Source of the DNA: Burkholderia sp. 4M9327F10
GTDB taxonomy: Bacteria; Pseudomonadota; Gammaproteobacteria; Burkholderiales; Burkholderiaceae
Reading direction: 5' to 3'
Length of the DNA stretch: 64,000 nucleotides
NCBI RefSeq assembly: GCF_005503145.1
Contig: NZ_SCNV01000008.1
Span: 1-64,000, forward strand
A program made the position numbers and the translations under genes. The notes beneath the pieces are model-generated. The model did no database searches. It was not told the DNA's origin and saw only the letters and a list, made by a program, of their open reading frames with translations. Shown here piece by piece: positions 54,193 through 64,000 of the stretch. Each line of letters opens with the position of its first letter. Position 1 is the first letter of the stretch.

Positions 54193-54869
54193 TGGTTGAG
54201 TTAATCGTAGTCGGCGAGGGCCAGACCGAGGAAACGTTCGTCCGCGACGTACTGGCGCCCGCGCTCAGCGCGAACCGGATTTACGCAAGCGCACGGCTGA
54301 TCAATACCTCGCATGAACAGCGCGGTGGCGCGCTCAGCCTCGAACGGGTCCGCAAGTTCATCGGCCACACCTTGCGCCAGCGCGCCGATACGTACGTCAC
54401 GACCTTGATCGACCTGTACGGGCTCGACACGACGTTTCGCGGCCTGGCAGACAGCAAGGGTCAGGCGCCCGCCACCCGCGCCACACACATCGAACACCTG
54501 CTCCACGAGGATGTCGTTGCCTTCGCACAGTGCCGCCCGGAGCGTTTCATTCCCCACATACAGCCCCACGAGTTCGAGTCGCTGCTGTTTTCGGATGTGT
54601 CGAAGCTATGCGAGCTCGAACCCGGCTGGCAGCAACAGAGCCAGCCACTCGTCGCGGCGCGCTCCGCGGTCGGCGATCCTGAATGGATCAACGATTCGCC
54701 GCATACCGCGCCGTCGAAACGGCTTGAACAGTTGCATCCGCGCTACCGCAAGGTCCGTCATGGCCCGGTTGCCGCCGTGCGCATTGGCCTGGATAAGATT
54801 CGCGCACAATGCCCGCATTTCCGTCAGTGGTACGACCGCATCGCGGCGCTGACCGCCGTGCACGCGTAA
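54192..54869 (+). CDS. DUF4276 protein, TOPRIM-like, partner of the ATPase
   Basis: A 225-residue DUF4276 protein. The N-terminus [13 protein letters not shown] has the E-x-x-x-E pattern (Glu9 and Glu13) seen at the start of TOPRIM domains. An acidic DLYGLD (Asp74, Asp79) is in the place of the TOPRIM D-x-D motif. [11 protein letters not shown] (Glu127 and Glu129) is a third acidic cluster typical of DUF4276. A metal-dependent nuclease is therefore plausible but unproven. Its ATG overlaps the ATPase stop by one base (a GTG one codon earlier is also in frame), so the two are translationally coupled. Confidence 0.8.
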   Translation: MVELIVVGEGQTEETFVRDVLAPALSANRIYASARLINTSHEQRGGALSLERVRKFIGHTLRQRADTYVTTLIDLYGLDTTFRGLADSKGQAPATRATHIEHLLHEDVVAFAQCRPERFIPHIQPHEFESLLFSDVSKLCELEPGWQQQSQPLVAARSAVGDPEWINDSPHTAPSKRLEQLHPRYRKVRHGPVAAVRIGLDKIRAQCPHFRQWYDRIAALTAVHA

Positions 54870-54900
54870 CGCCCTCACATCGAATACACGCTCTAACGCC

Positions 54901-57618
<2,718 letters not shown>

Positions 57619-57853
57619 GCGGCATTGATGGCGCCCGGGCAATGCGCGAGGCGCCGCTGTGGCGGGCGTTCGAGCGCCACCCGGGTTCCTTCGCTCTGGG
57701 CGGCCCCGAGCCACCCCACTATATCGGGAACGTAAGGCTGAATATTTCCGGCAAGCGGGTTTTCGGCTTTGTAGACTGCAAGCGCCTTACCCGCCAGACG
57801 CGGCCAGAAAACGCGTCGGCTCAACTACTTGCAACCGTCACGGAGAAACTCGT

Positions 57854-58060
57854 ATGAAGAAGCTGACGTTCGTCTTGGCCGGTCTTTCGCTTGCGCTCGG
57901 CACCTCGGTAGCATTCGCCCAGGCGTCCGCGCCGGTCGCGAGCAGCGCGGTCAGTTCGTACTCGCCGCCCACCCAGAAGCACGTCAAGAAACCCAAGAAG
58001 CAGAAGACGAAGAAGGGCGCATCGTCGGCGACAGCCGCACCGGCCGCCGCCAGCCAGTAA
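57854..58060 (+). CDS. Small secreted Lys-rich protein
   Basis: A 68-residue protein with a clear Sec signal peptide (MKKLTFVLAGLSLALGTSVAFA, cleavage near residue 22). The mature 46 residues hold a Lys/Gln cluster (KHVKKPKKQKTKKG) between Ser/Ala-rich ends. It probably acts in the periplasm, perhaps by binding acidic polymers, but this is a guess from charge alone. A GGAG lies about ten bases upstream of the ATG, and a strong terminator follows. Function unknown. Confidence 0.75.
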   Translation: MKKLTFVLAGLSLALGTSVAFAQASAPVASSAVSSYSPPTQKHVKKPKKQKTKKGASSATAAPAAASQ

Positions 58061-58084
58061 GCCGCCCCGGCTGGCGCAACTCCG

Positions 58085-58134
58085 AAAAGCCAAGAGCCCG
58101 CTGTCAGTTCAGTCAGCGGGCTCTTGGCTTTTAT
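58085..58134 (+). terminator. Intrinsic terminator
   Basis: A perfect 19-base stem (58085-58103 with 58114-58132) with a 10-base loop, ending in TTTTA. It closes the small secreted protein gene and may act in both directions, towards the DUF1840 gene as well. Confidence 0.92.
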
Positions 58135-58249
58135 GGCTTGCAACGCTCAAGGGGTTTGGACATTTCGTCACACCGCGGCGCGCATCGCTCCCGCGCGCCG
58201 GCCGGCGCCGCCGCTGCGCCCGATCAGGCGCGGCAGCGCAGACGCCTGC

Positions 58250-58576
58250 TCAGATACCCCAAACGATATCCGCGTTCTCCTTCTGCGCCGCGCGCAGCAT
58301 GTCGAGAAATGGAAACGCGCGTTGCGCGAGGCCAATCGGAATCTCGTGGTGTTCGTGGCCGTCTTCGCCTTCGTGGAAATGGCCTTCGTGCTCCGCGCGC
58401 TCCTGCTTGTCCGAACTGATCGCCGATTCCAGCTTGGTGATCGCTTCGCCCAGCTCGTCATGCATGATGACCCCGCGTTCACCAAGGCGCTTGCCGACGA
58501 TACCGACCAGGTACTGCGCCAGATTCTCCAGCATCATCACATCCGGCGCCGCACGGCATTTGAAAGTAATCAACAT
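58250..58576 (-). CDS. DUF1840 protein
   Basis: A 108-residue cytoplasmic protein of the DUF1840 family, common in beta-proteobacteria and of unknown function. MLITFKCRAAPDVMMLENLAQYL opens it, and QRAFPFLDMLRAAQKENADIVWGI closes it. The middle is acidic and His-rich (HEGHFHEGEDGHEHHE), which may bind metal. It is divergent from argS across a 353-base spacer. Confidence 0.9.
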   Translation of the reverse strand: MLITFKCRAAPDVMMLENLAQYLVGIVGKRLGERGVIMHDELGEAITKLESAISSDKQERAEHEGHFHEGEDGHEHHEIPIGLAQRAFPFLDMLRAAQKENADIVWGI

Positions 58577-58929
58577 GACTGTTCCCTTTTTGATTTTGTT
58601 GGACTTAAGCGCCGATAGCCGTACGACAACCGTCCGCGCGGGTTTCGCTGGCGCGCCGCAAACGAGTGGCGGCCACGGCCCTGGGTGGGCATCTCATTGG
58701 TGCATCTCATTGGACATATTAGCACCTGCTAAAATCCGTCTGGACGGAATAGCGCGCCGCGCGGCGCCAGGCAATGGGCCGCCGGACCTGGCGGCCTTGA
58801 TCTGCCCCTCGGCTCGCACAGCGGCCGCCAGTCACGGCGCGCCCTTTCCGGGCCTTTAACCGAGCAGTTTCGCGGCCCTCTCAAGCCGCTCCCGTTTCAC
58901 CGCACTGCCTCACTGGACTCGCAACAAGC
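58577..58929. promoter_or_regulatory. Divergent spacer DUF1840 / argS
   Basis: This 353-base region must hold promoters for both genes. It contains a direct repeat of GCATCTCATTGG (58689-58700 and 58702-58713) followed by an AT-rich stretch with TATTAG and TAAAAT, possible -10 elements for argS, but no -35 at ideal spacing. No gene is visible. Confidence 0.45.
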
Positions 58930-60717
58930 ATGCTGCCCGCACAAAAACAGACTCTCGAATCACTGCTCGCCGACACCGTGAAGCAGGTCGCCGAGGCGAC
59001 CCAAGGCGGCACTGAAGCCTTCGCCGCCCCCACCATTACGCTGGAACGCCCGAAAGTCGCCGCGCACGGCGACGTCGCCTGCAACGTGGCCATGCAGCTC
59101 GCCAAGCCGCTGCGCGCCAATCCGCGCCAGCTCGCGCAGCAGATCGTCGATGCCGTGCTCGCCCACCCGCAGGCTCGCGGCCTCGTGGAAGCCGCCGAAG
59201 TGGCCGGCCCCGGCTTCATCAACCTGCGTCTCGCACCGGCGGCCAAGCAGGCGGTGATCGGCACGGCGTTCGCCGAGAAGGAAGCCTTCGGCCGCTCGCA
59301 GCGCGACGCCGGCAAGCACGTGCTGATCGAATTCGTCTCGGCCAACCCGACCGGCCCGCTGCACGTCGGCCACGGCCGCCAGGCGGCGCTTGGCGACGCG
59401 CTGTCGAACGTGCTCGCTTCGCAGGGCTGTGACGTGCATCGCGAGTTCTACTACAACGACGCGGGCGTGCAGATCCACACGCTCGCCGTCTCGACCCAGG
59501 CACGGGCGCGCGGCCTGAAGCCGGGCGACGCCGGCTGGCCGGAATCGGCCTACAACGGCGACTACATCGCCGACATTGCGCGCGACTACATGAACGGTGA
59601 AACGGTCGCCGCAAAGGATGTGGAGCCGGTCAAGGGCGAAGGCGACGTCGACAACCTCGACGCGATCCGCCGCTTTGCCGTCGCCTACCTGCGTCACGAG
59701 CAGGACATGGACCTGCAGGCCTTCGGCGTGAAGTTCGACCAGTACTACCTCGAATCGTCGCTGTACGCGGAAGGCCGCGTCGAGAAGACGGTGAACGCGC
59801 TGATCGCCGCCGGCAAGACCTATGAACAGGAAGGCGCGCTGTGGCTTCGCACCACCGAGGACGGTGACGACAAAGACCGCGTGATGCGCAAGACCGACGG
59901 CACCTACACATACTTCGTGCCGGACGTCGCCTACCACGTCGCCAAGTGGGAGCGCGGCTTCACCAAGGTCATCAACGTGCAGGGCTCGGATCACCACGGC
60001 ACCATCGCACGGGTGCGCGCCGGTCTGCAGGGTCTGGGCATCGGCATTCCGAAGGGCTATCCCGACTACATCCTGCACAAGATGGTGACGGTGATGCGCG
60101 ACGGCCAGGAAGTGAAGATTTCGAAGCGCGCGGGCAGCTACGTGACGGTGCGCGATCTGATCGAATGGTCGGGCGGCGCGACGCCGGGCCAGGAAACCTC
60201 GCCGGACCTGCTCGACGAAGCAACGATTCGCCGCGGCCGCGACGCCGTGCGCTTTTTCCTGATCTCGCGCAAGGCCGATACGGAATTCGTGTTCGATATC
60301 GACCTCGCGCTCAAGCAGAACGACGAAAATCCGGTCCACTACGTGCAGTACGCGCACGCCCGGATCTGCTCGGTCATCAACGAATGGAAGACGCGCTACA
60401 ACGCCGACGAGGCAACGCTGCCGGCGGTCGACGTCGCACCGCTCACCAGCGAACGCGCAATGGCGCTGTTGCAAAAGCTCGCGGAATTCCCCGACATGCT
60501 GCAACACGCCGCCGACGAACTCGCACCGCACGCGGTCGCGTTCTATCTGCGCGACCTCGCGGGCGAATTCCACTCGTTCTACAATGACAAGGCTGAACGC
60601 GTCCTCGTCGACGACGAAGCCGCACGTAACGCGCGCGTCGCATTGCTCGCCGCCACGCGTCAGGTGCTGGCAAACGGCCTTGCGACAATCGGCGTCTCTG
60701 CTCCCGAAAAGATGTAA
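58930..60717 (+). CDS. argS: Arginyl-tRNA synthetase
   Basis: A class I aminoacyl-tRNA synthetase of 595 residues that charges tRNA-Arg. [12 protein letters not shown] includes the HIGH-type motif LHVGHG (HVGH at 145-148). [16 protein letters not shown] near residue 396 takes the place of KMSKS, as is usual in ArgRS. The N-terminal Add1 domain and the C-terminal DALR anticodon-binding domain ([11 protein letters not shown] onward) are present. It is followed by a SPOR-domain gene on the same strand. Confidence 0.97.
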   Translation: MLPAQKQTLESLLADTVKQVAEATQGGTEAFAAPTITLERPKVAAHGDVACNVAMQLAKPLRANPRQLAQQIVDAVLAHPQARGLVEAAEVAGPGFINLRLAPAAKQAVIGTAFAEKEAFGRSQRDAGKHVLIEFVSANPTGPLHVGHGRQAALGDALSNVLASQGCDVHREFYYNDAGVQIHTLAVSTQARARGLKPGDAGWPESAYNGDYIADIARDYMNGETVAAKDVEPVKGEGDVDNLDAIRRFAVAYLRHEQDMDLQAFGVKFDQYYLESSLYAEGRVEKTVNALIAAGKTYEQEGALWLRTTEDGDDKDRVMRKTDGTYTYFVPDVAYHVAKWERGFTKVINVQGSDHHGTIARVRAGLQGLGIGIPKGYPDYILHKMVTVMRDGQEVKISKRAGSYVTVRDLIEWSGGATPGQETSPDLLDEATIRRGRDAVRFFLISRKADTEFVFDIDLALKQNDENPVHYVQYAHARICSVINEWKTRYNADEATLPAVDVAPLTSERAMALLQKLAEFPDMLQHAADELAPHAVAFYLRDLAGEFHSFYNDKAERVLVDDEAARNARVALLAATRQVLANGLATIGVSAPEKM

Positions 60718-60796
60718 GTCCTCCGGCACGACACGCATGCGGCCGTCGCTATAATCGACGGCCGTTCCAGGATTCCTTTTGCAGGTGATTTATACG

Positions 60797-61567
60797 ATGG
60801 CAAAACCACGCCGCACAACGAAGCAGTCGAAGCAAACCGGGGGCACTTTTCTCGGTATCGTACTGGGCCTGATTGTCGGCCTGGCAATCGCGGTGGTGGT
60901 GGCGCTGTATATCACCCGGGCGCCTACGCCATTTGTCGCCAAGGTGGCGCCGCCCGCGGCGTCCGACACCAGCGCGAGCGAGGCGCAATACGATCCGAAC
61001 CGTCCGCTGCAAGGCAAGACACCGGGCCAGCCGGTGCCGCAGGCCGCCCAACCCGCGCCGCAGAACACCGCGCCGGGCCAGGCTAACGGCCAGGGCCAAG
61101 GCCAGTCGAACGGCATGCTGCAGGAACCGGAGATCGTCGAAGTACCGCCGGCGGCCAGCTCGGCCAATGCGAACGGCGTCGCGGTCGCACCGAATCCGGC
61201 GCAGGATAACGGCACGAGCGCCGCGGTGAAGAAGCCGCAGCAAGCCACCAGCGCGCCCACCAGCACGGCGGCGGCTCCGAATGCGGCCAAGCCCGGCTCG
61301 AACGCCGCGCCGTCCGCCGCCGACGCGAACAACGGCTACTTCCTGCAGGTTGGCGCCTACAAGACCTCGGCGGATGCCGAGCAGCAGCGCGCGCGCCTCG
61401 CCTTCCAGGGCTTCGAATCGAAGGTCACGCAGCGCGACGCCGGCGGGGTCACCTACTTCCGCGTGCGCATCGGGCCGTTCTCGAAGTTCGACGACATGAA
61501 TTCGGCCCGCCAGCGCCTGTCCGACGCCGGGGTCGATACCGCCGTGATCCGCTTTACCAAGCAGTAA
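60797..61567 (+). CDS. SPOR-domain cell division protein (FtsN-like)
   Basis: A 256-residue bitopic membrane protein. A basic cytoplasmic start (MAKPRRTTKQSKQ) is followed by one membrane helix (residues 17-41), a long Pro/Ala/Gln-rich periplasmic linker and a C-terminal SPOR domain (NGYFLQVGAYKTSADAEQQRARLAFQG, TYFRVRIGPFSKFDDMNSA) that binds denuded peptidoglycan at the septum. The layout matches FtsN, but other SPOR proteins share it, so I give no symbol. It lies 79 bases after argS, an order (argS then SPOR protein) common in proteobacteria. Confidence 0.9.
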   Translation: MAKPRRTTKQSKQTGGTFLGIVLGLIVGLAIAVVVALYITRAPTPFVAKVAPPAASDTSASEAQYDPNRPLQGKTPGQPVPQAAQPAPQNTAPGQANGQGQGQSNGMLQEPEIVEVPPAASSANANGVAVAPNPAQDNGTSAAVKKPQQATSAPTSTAAAPNAAKPGSNAAPSAADANNGYFLQVGAYKTSADAEQQRARLAFQGFESKVTQRDAGGVTYFRVRIGPFSKFDDMNSARQRLSDAGVDTAVIRFTKQ

Positions 61568-61719
61568 TGTGCCGTCATGCGCCGCCGCTGAACCTCAGCG
61601 CGCGGCGCGAGTCTCAAGCACGGCAGAGGCCTGCCGCCACACTCTCGTAACGGTGACAGCCCCGCGTTTTGCCGCGCCGCCGCGCTACCGTTATTCCGCC
61701 TAATCTGGGTCCACAAGAC

Positions 61720-62358
61720 ATGAAAAAACTGCTGAGCATTCTCTTCCTTTCACTCGGCCTCGTCAGCGCGGCCGTTGAGGCATCGCCGGCTGCACCGGTC
61801 GCCGGCAAGGACTACACGGTCCTTTCGTCGCCCCAGCCGATCGACGTGCCGGCCGGCAAGATCGAAGTCACCGAATTCTTCTGGTACGGCTGCCCGCACT
61901 GCAATGAATTCAACCCGTACCTTGAAGCGTGGGTCAAGAAGCAAGGCCCGGATGTCGAGTTCAAGCGCGTACCGGTGGCCTTCCGCGACGATTTCATCCC
62001 GCATTCGAAGATGTACCACGCGCTCGACGCGCTGGGTCTCGCGCAAAAGCTCACGCCGGTCGTCTTCAACGAAATCCACGTCAACAAGGACTACCTCCTG
62101 ACGCCGGAAGACCAGGCCAAGTTCCTCGCCAAAAACGGCGTGGACCCGAAGAAGTACCTGGACGCGTACAACTCGTTCTCGACGCAAAGCGAAATCCAGC
62201 GCGACAAGAAGCTGCTGGATGACTACAAGATCGACGGCGTGCCGACCCTGGCCGTGCAGGGCAAGTACGAAACCGGCCCGGCTGCGACGAACAGCCTGCC
62301 GGGCACGATCCAGGTGCTCGATTATTTGGTCGCCCAGGTCCGCGCCAAGAAGATGTAA
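61720..62358 (+). CDS. dsbA: Thiol:disulfide interchange protein DsbA
   Basis: A periplasmic oxidase of 212 residues that introduces disulfide bonds. A signal peptide (MKKLLSILFLSLGLVSAAVEA) precedes the thioredoxin fold with FFWYGCPHCNEF, the DsbA active pair Cys58-Pro-His-Cys61. DGVPTLAVQGKY carries the cis-Pro. The redox partner DsbB is not in the window. It lies 150 bases after the SPOR gene and 16 bases before the dehydrogenase gene. Confidence 0.96.
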   Translation: MKKLLSILFLSLGLVSAAVEASPAAPVAGKDYTVLSSPQPIDVPAGKIEVTEFFWYGCPHCNEFNPYLEAWVKKQGPDVEFKRVPVAFRDDFIPHSKMYHALDALGLAQKLTPVVFNEIHVNKDYLLTPEDQAKFLAKNGVDPKKYLDAYNSFSTQSEIQRDKKLLDDYKIDGVPTLAVQGKYETGPAATNSLPGTIQVLDYLVAQVRAKKM

Positions 62359-62374
62359 AACGCGAGGCGCCGGG

Positions 62375-63145
62375 ATGAATTCGACACTCAAGGTTTTCAT
62401 TACCGGCGCCTCCAGTGGCATCGGACTCGCGATCGCCGCCGAATATGCGCGGCGCGGCGCGATTCTCGGCCTCGTAGCCCGCCGCGCCGACGCGCTGGCG
62501 AGCTTCCAGCAGGCTCATCCGCAGAATTCCATCTCCCTCTACCCGGCCGACGTGCGCGACGCCGACGCGCTCGCCGCCGCGGCCGAGCAGTTCATTGCGC
62601 AGCACGGCTGCCCCGACATCGTCATCGCCAATGCGGGCATCAGCCAGGGCGCCGTCACCGGCCGCGGCGACCTGCGCGCGTTCCGCGAAGTCATGGACGT
62701 CAACTACTTCGGCATGGTCGCCACCTTCGAGCCGTTCGCGGCGGCCATGATGGCCGCACGCAAAGGCACCCTGGTCGGGGTCGCGAGCGTAGCCGGCGTG
62801 CGCGGCTTGCCGGGCTCGGGCGCTTACAGCGCCTCCAAGGCCGCTGCGTTCAAGTACCTCGAAGCGCTACGCGTCGAGATGCGGCCGAAGGGGGTCAACG
62901 TCGTCACAATCGCCCCCGGCTATATCCGCACGCCGATGACGGCGCACAACCCGTATCCGATGCCGTTCCTGATGGACGCCGACCGCTTCGCCCTCAAGGT
63001 CGCGGATGCGATTGCGCGTAAGACGCGCTTCGCGATCTTCCCGTGGCAGATGCGCGTGGTGGCCATGTTGCTGCACGTGCTGCCGCGCTGGATCTACGAC
63101 CGCGCCTTCGAAAAAGCCCCGCGCAAGCCGCGCGCCGCCGACTAG
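62375..63145 (+). CDS. Short-chain dehydrogenase/reductase
   Basis: A 256-residue SDR enzyme. The nucleotide-binding motif is ITGASSGIGLAIAAEY near the N-terminus, NAG comes later (IVIANAGISQG), and the catalytic set is Ser in VGVASVAG with Tyr and Lys in AYSASKAAA. An Arg in LVARRADA follows the second strand, suggesting NADP(H). The C-terminus has a hydrophobic segment (MRVVAMLLHVLPRWIYDRAF) that may associate with the membrane, as in some lipid-acting SDRs. The substrate is unknown. It follows dsbA by 16 bases, so both are probably one transcript. Confidence 0.9.
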   Translation: MNSTLKVFITGASSGIGLAIAAEYARRGAILGLVARRADALASFQQAHPQNSISLYPADVRDADALAAAAEQFIAQHGCPDIVIANAGISQGAVTGRGDLRAFREVMDVNYFGMVATFEPFAAAMMAARKGTLVGVASVAGVRGLPGSGAYSASKAAAFKYLEALRVEMRPKGVNVVTIAPGYIRTPMTAHNPYPMPFLMDADRFALKVADAIARKTRFAIFPWQMRVVAMLLHVLPRWIYDRAFEKAPRKPRAAD

Positions 63146-63368
63146 GCCATGACAGCGAGTGCGCTCGATGCGACCGGCATCGCGCACGAAACCTCCCACA
63201 GCGTCGCCTATTTGGCGCGGTATGCTTGCACTGGCTGCACGCGCTGAGCCGCCCTTGGTGTGTCCATATGGATATGCCGATTAGTTCGTTGTCGCCACAA
63301 CCACCCTTCGATAAGCTTTCGCCCAGGCGGGATCGCGCAGCCACGCACTGCGCCTGTTAGGAGATCCA

Positions 63369-64000
63369 ATGCGTATGCGCTTCAAACTGCCCGTCACCGT
63401 CATTGCCGCCCTGCTCGTCACAGCGCCTGCGCTGGCCCTCGCCAAGCCGCTGACCGTGTGTACGGAGGCGAGCCCGGACGGCTTCGATGTCGTCCAGTTC
63501 AATTCGCTCGTCACGACCAACGCGTCGGCCGATGTGATTTTCAACTCGCTGGTCTCGTACGACGAAGCCGAAAAGAAGGTGGTGCCGGCCCTCGCGCAAA
63601 GCTGGGACGTGAGCCCCGACGGCCTCACGTATACGTTCCATCTGCGCCCCAACGTGCAGTTCCAGACCACCGACTACTTCAAGCCCACCCGGCCGCTTAA
63701 CGCCGACGATGTGGTGTTCACGTTCAGCCGGATGCTCGACGACAGCAATCCGTGGCACAAGGTGACGGGGGCGAGCGGATTCCCGCACGCACAGTCGATG
63801 GGCCTGCCGAAGCTGATCAAGTCGGTCTCGAAGGTCGACGACAACACGGTGAAGTTCGAGCTGAACCAGCCGGACGCGACCTTCGTCTCGATCCTGAGCA
63901 TGGGCTTCGCGTCGATCTACTCGTCCGAATATGCTGACCAGTTGCTCAAGGCGGGCAAGCAGGTGGACCTGAACGCCAAGCCGATTGGCACTGGGCCGTT
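63369..64000 (+). CDS. dppA: Dipeptide/oligopeptide ABC binding protein (DppA-like), partial
   Basis: The N-terminal 210 residues of an SBP family 5 peptide-binding protein; the rest lies beyond the right edge. A signal peptide (MRMRFKLPVTVIAALLVTAPALALA) is followed by KPLTVCTEASPDGFDVVQFNS, the usual DppA opening, and ALAQSWDVSPDGLTYTFHLRPNVQF, a conserved family 5 block. The Cys in VCTEA probably forms the DppA disulfide. AGGAGATCC precedes the ATG at good spacing. The permease and ATPase genes dppBCDF would be expected to the right. Confidence 0.9.
   Translation, partial: MRMRFKLPVTVIAALLVTAPALALAKPLTVCTEASPDGFDVVQFNSLVTTNASADVIFNSLVSYDEAEKKVVPALAQSWDVSPDGLTYTFHLRPNVQFQTTDYFKPTRPLNADDVVFTFSRMLDDSNPWHKVTGASGFPHAQSMGLPKLIKSVSKVDDNTVKFELNQPDATFVSILSMGFASIYSSEYADQLLKAGKQVDLNAKPIGTGP

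Noticed and set aside
58960..60738. Open frame of 592 codons antisense to argS
   Set aside because: Same reason: argS is certain, and the opposite frame has no recognisable protein features.

Overview
The window is GC-rich chromosomal DNA that looks like the main chromosome of a Burkholderia sensu lato species, most likely Paraburkholderia. The genus is inferred from gene content and order: a PhaM-like PHA granule protein, DUF3567, DUF1840, DUF2917 and DUF3108 proteins, a methionine synthase split into two genes, birA-coaX, and a dacC-ybeD-lipB-lipA block. No rRNA, tRNA or CRISPR array was recognised.

Positions 1-4.4 kb are the right end of a genomic island. Five small unrecognised minus-strand genes and a large serine recombinase abut the 3' part of comM (yifB), which is cut just before its Walker A motif. 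The 5' half of comM and the rest of the island must lie left of the window. Just after the comM remnant is a spacer with DnaA-box-like 9-mers and an AT-rich stretch.

5.6-22.4 kb: a lipoprotein and a TlpA-like thioredoxin; the C4-dicarboxylate locus dctA-dctB-dctD, with a good sigma-54 promoter upstream of dctA; small zinc-ribbon and membrane proteins; an NhaR-type LysR regulator next to a TerB-like gene; then a minus-strand cluster of glycerophosphodiester phosphodiesterase plus a four-gene ABC importer, divergent from a DeoR/GlpR regulator and a HAD phosphatase.

22.5-33.9 kb: taurine importer tauABC, a Cache-domain chemotaxis receptor, lipoate genes lipA and lipB, DUF2917 divergent from a GcvA-like LysR regulator, ybeD, the penicillin-binding carboxypeptidase dacC, an alpha/beta hydrolase and a thioredoxin-like [2Fe-2S] ferredoxin.

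33.9-51.8 kb: an Mla/MCE lipid-transport operon (permease, ATPase, MCE protein, lipoprotein), birA-coaX, heptose-1-phosphate adenylyltransferase, a ferritin-like di-iron protein, a patatin, the PhaM-like protein, an enoyl-CoA hydratase, a branched-chain amino-acid-type binding protein, a fumarylacetoacetate hydrolase divergent from an IclR regulator, a DUF3108 protein, an enol-lactonase-like hydrolase and DUF3567.

51.9-64 kb: methionine synthase as two genes. A two-gene cassette (AAA ATPase plus DUF4276, the latter with TOPRIM-like motifs) sits between them. Then come a small secreted Lys-rich protein, DUF1840, argS, a SPOR-domain protein, dsbA, a short-chain dehydrogenase and the start of a DppA-like binding protein that runs off the right edge.

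The best candidate for an undescribed system is the ATPase-DUF4276 cassette within the methionine synthase locus. Its architecture resembles split OLD-like nuclease systems; its function is inference only.
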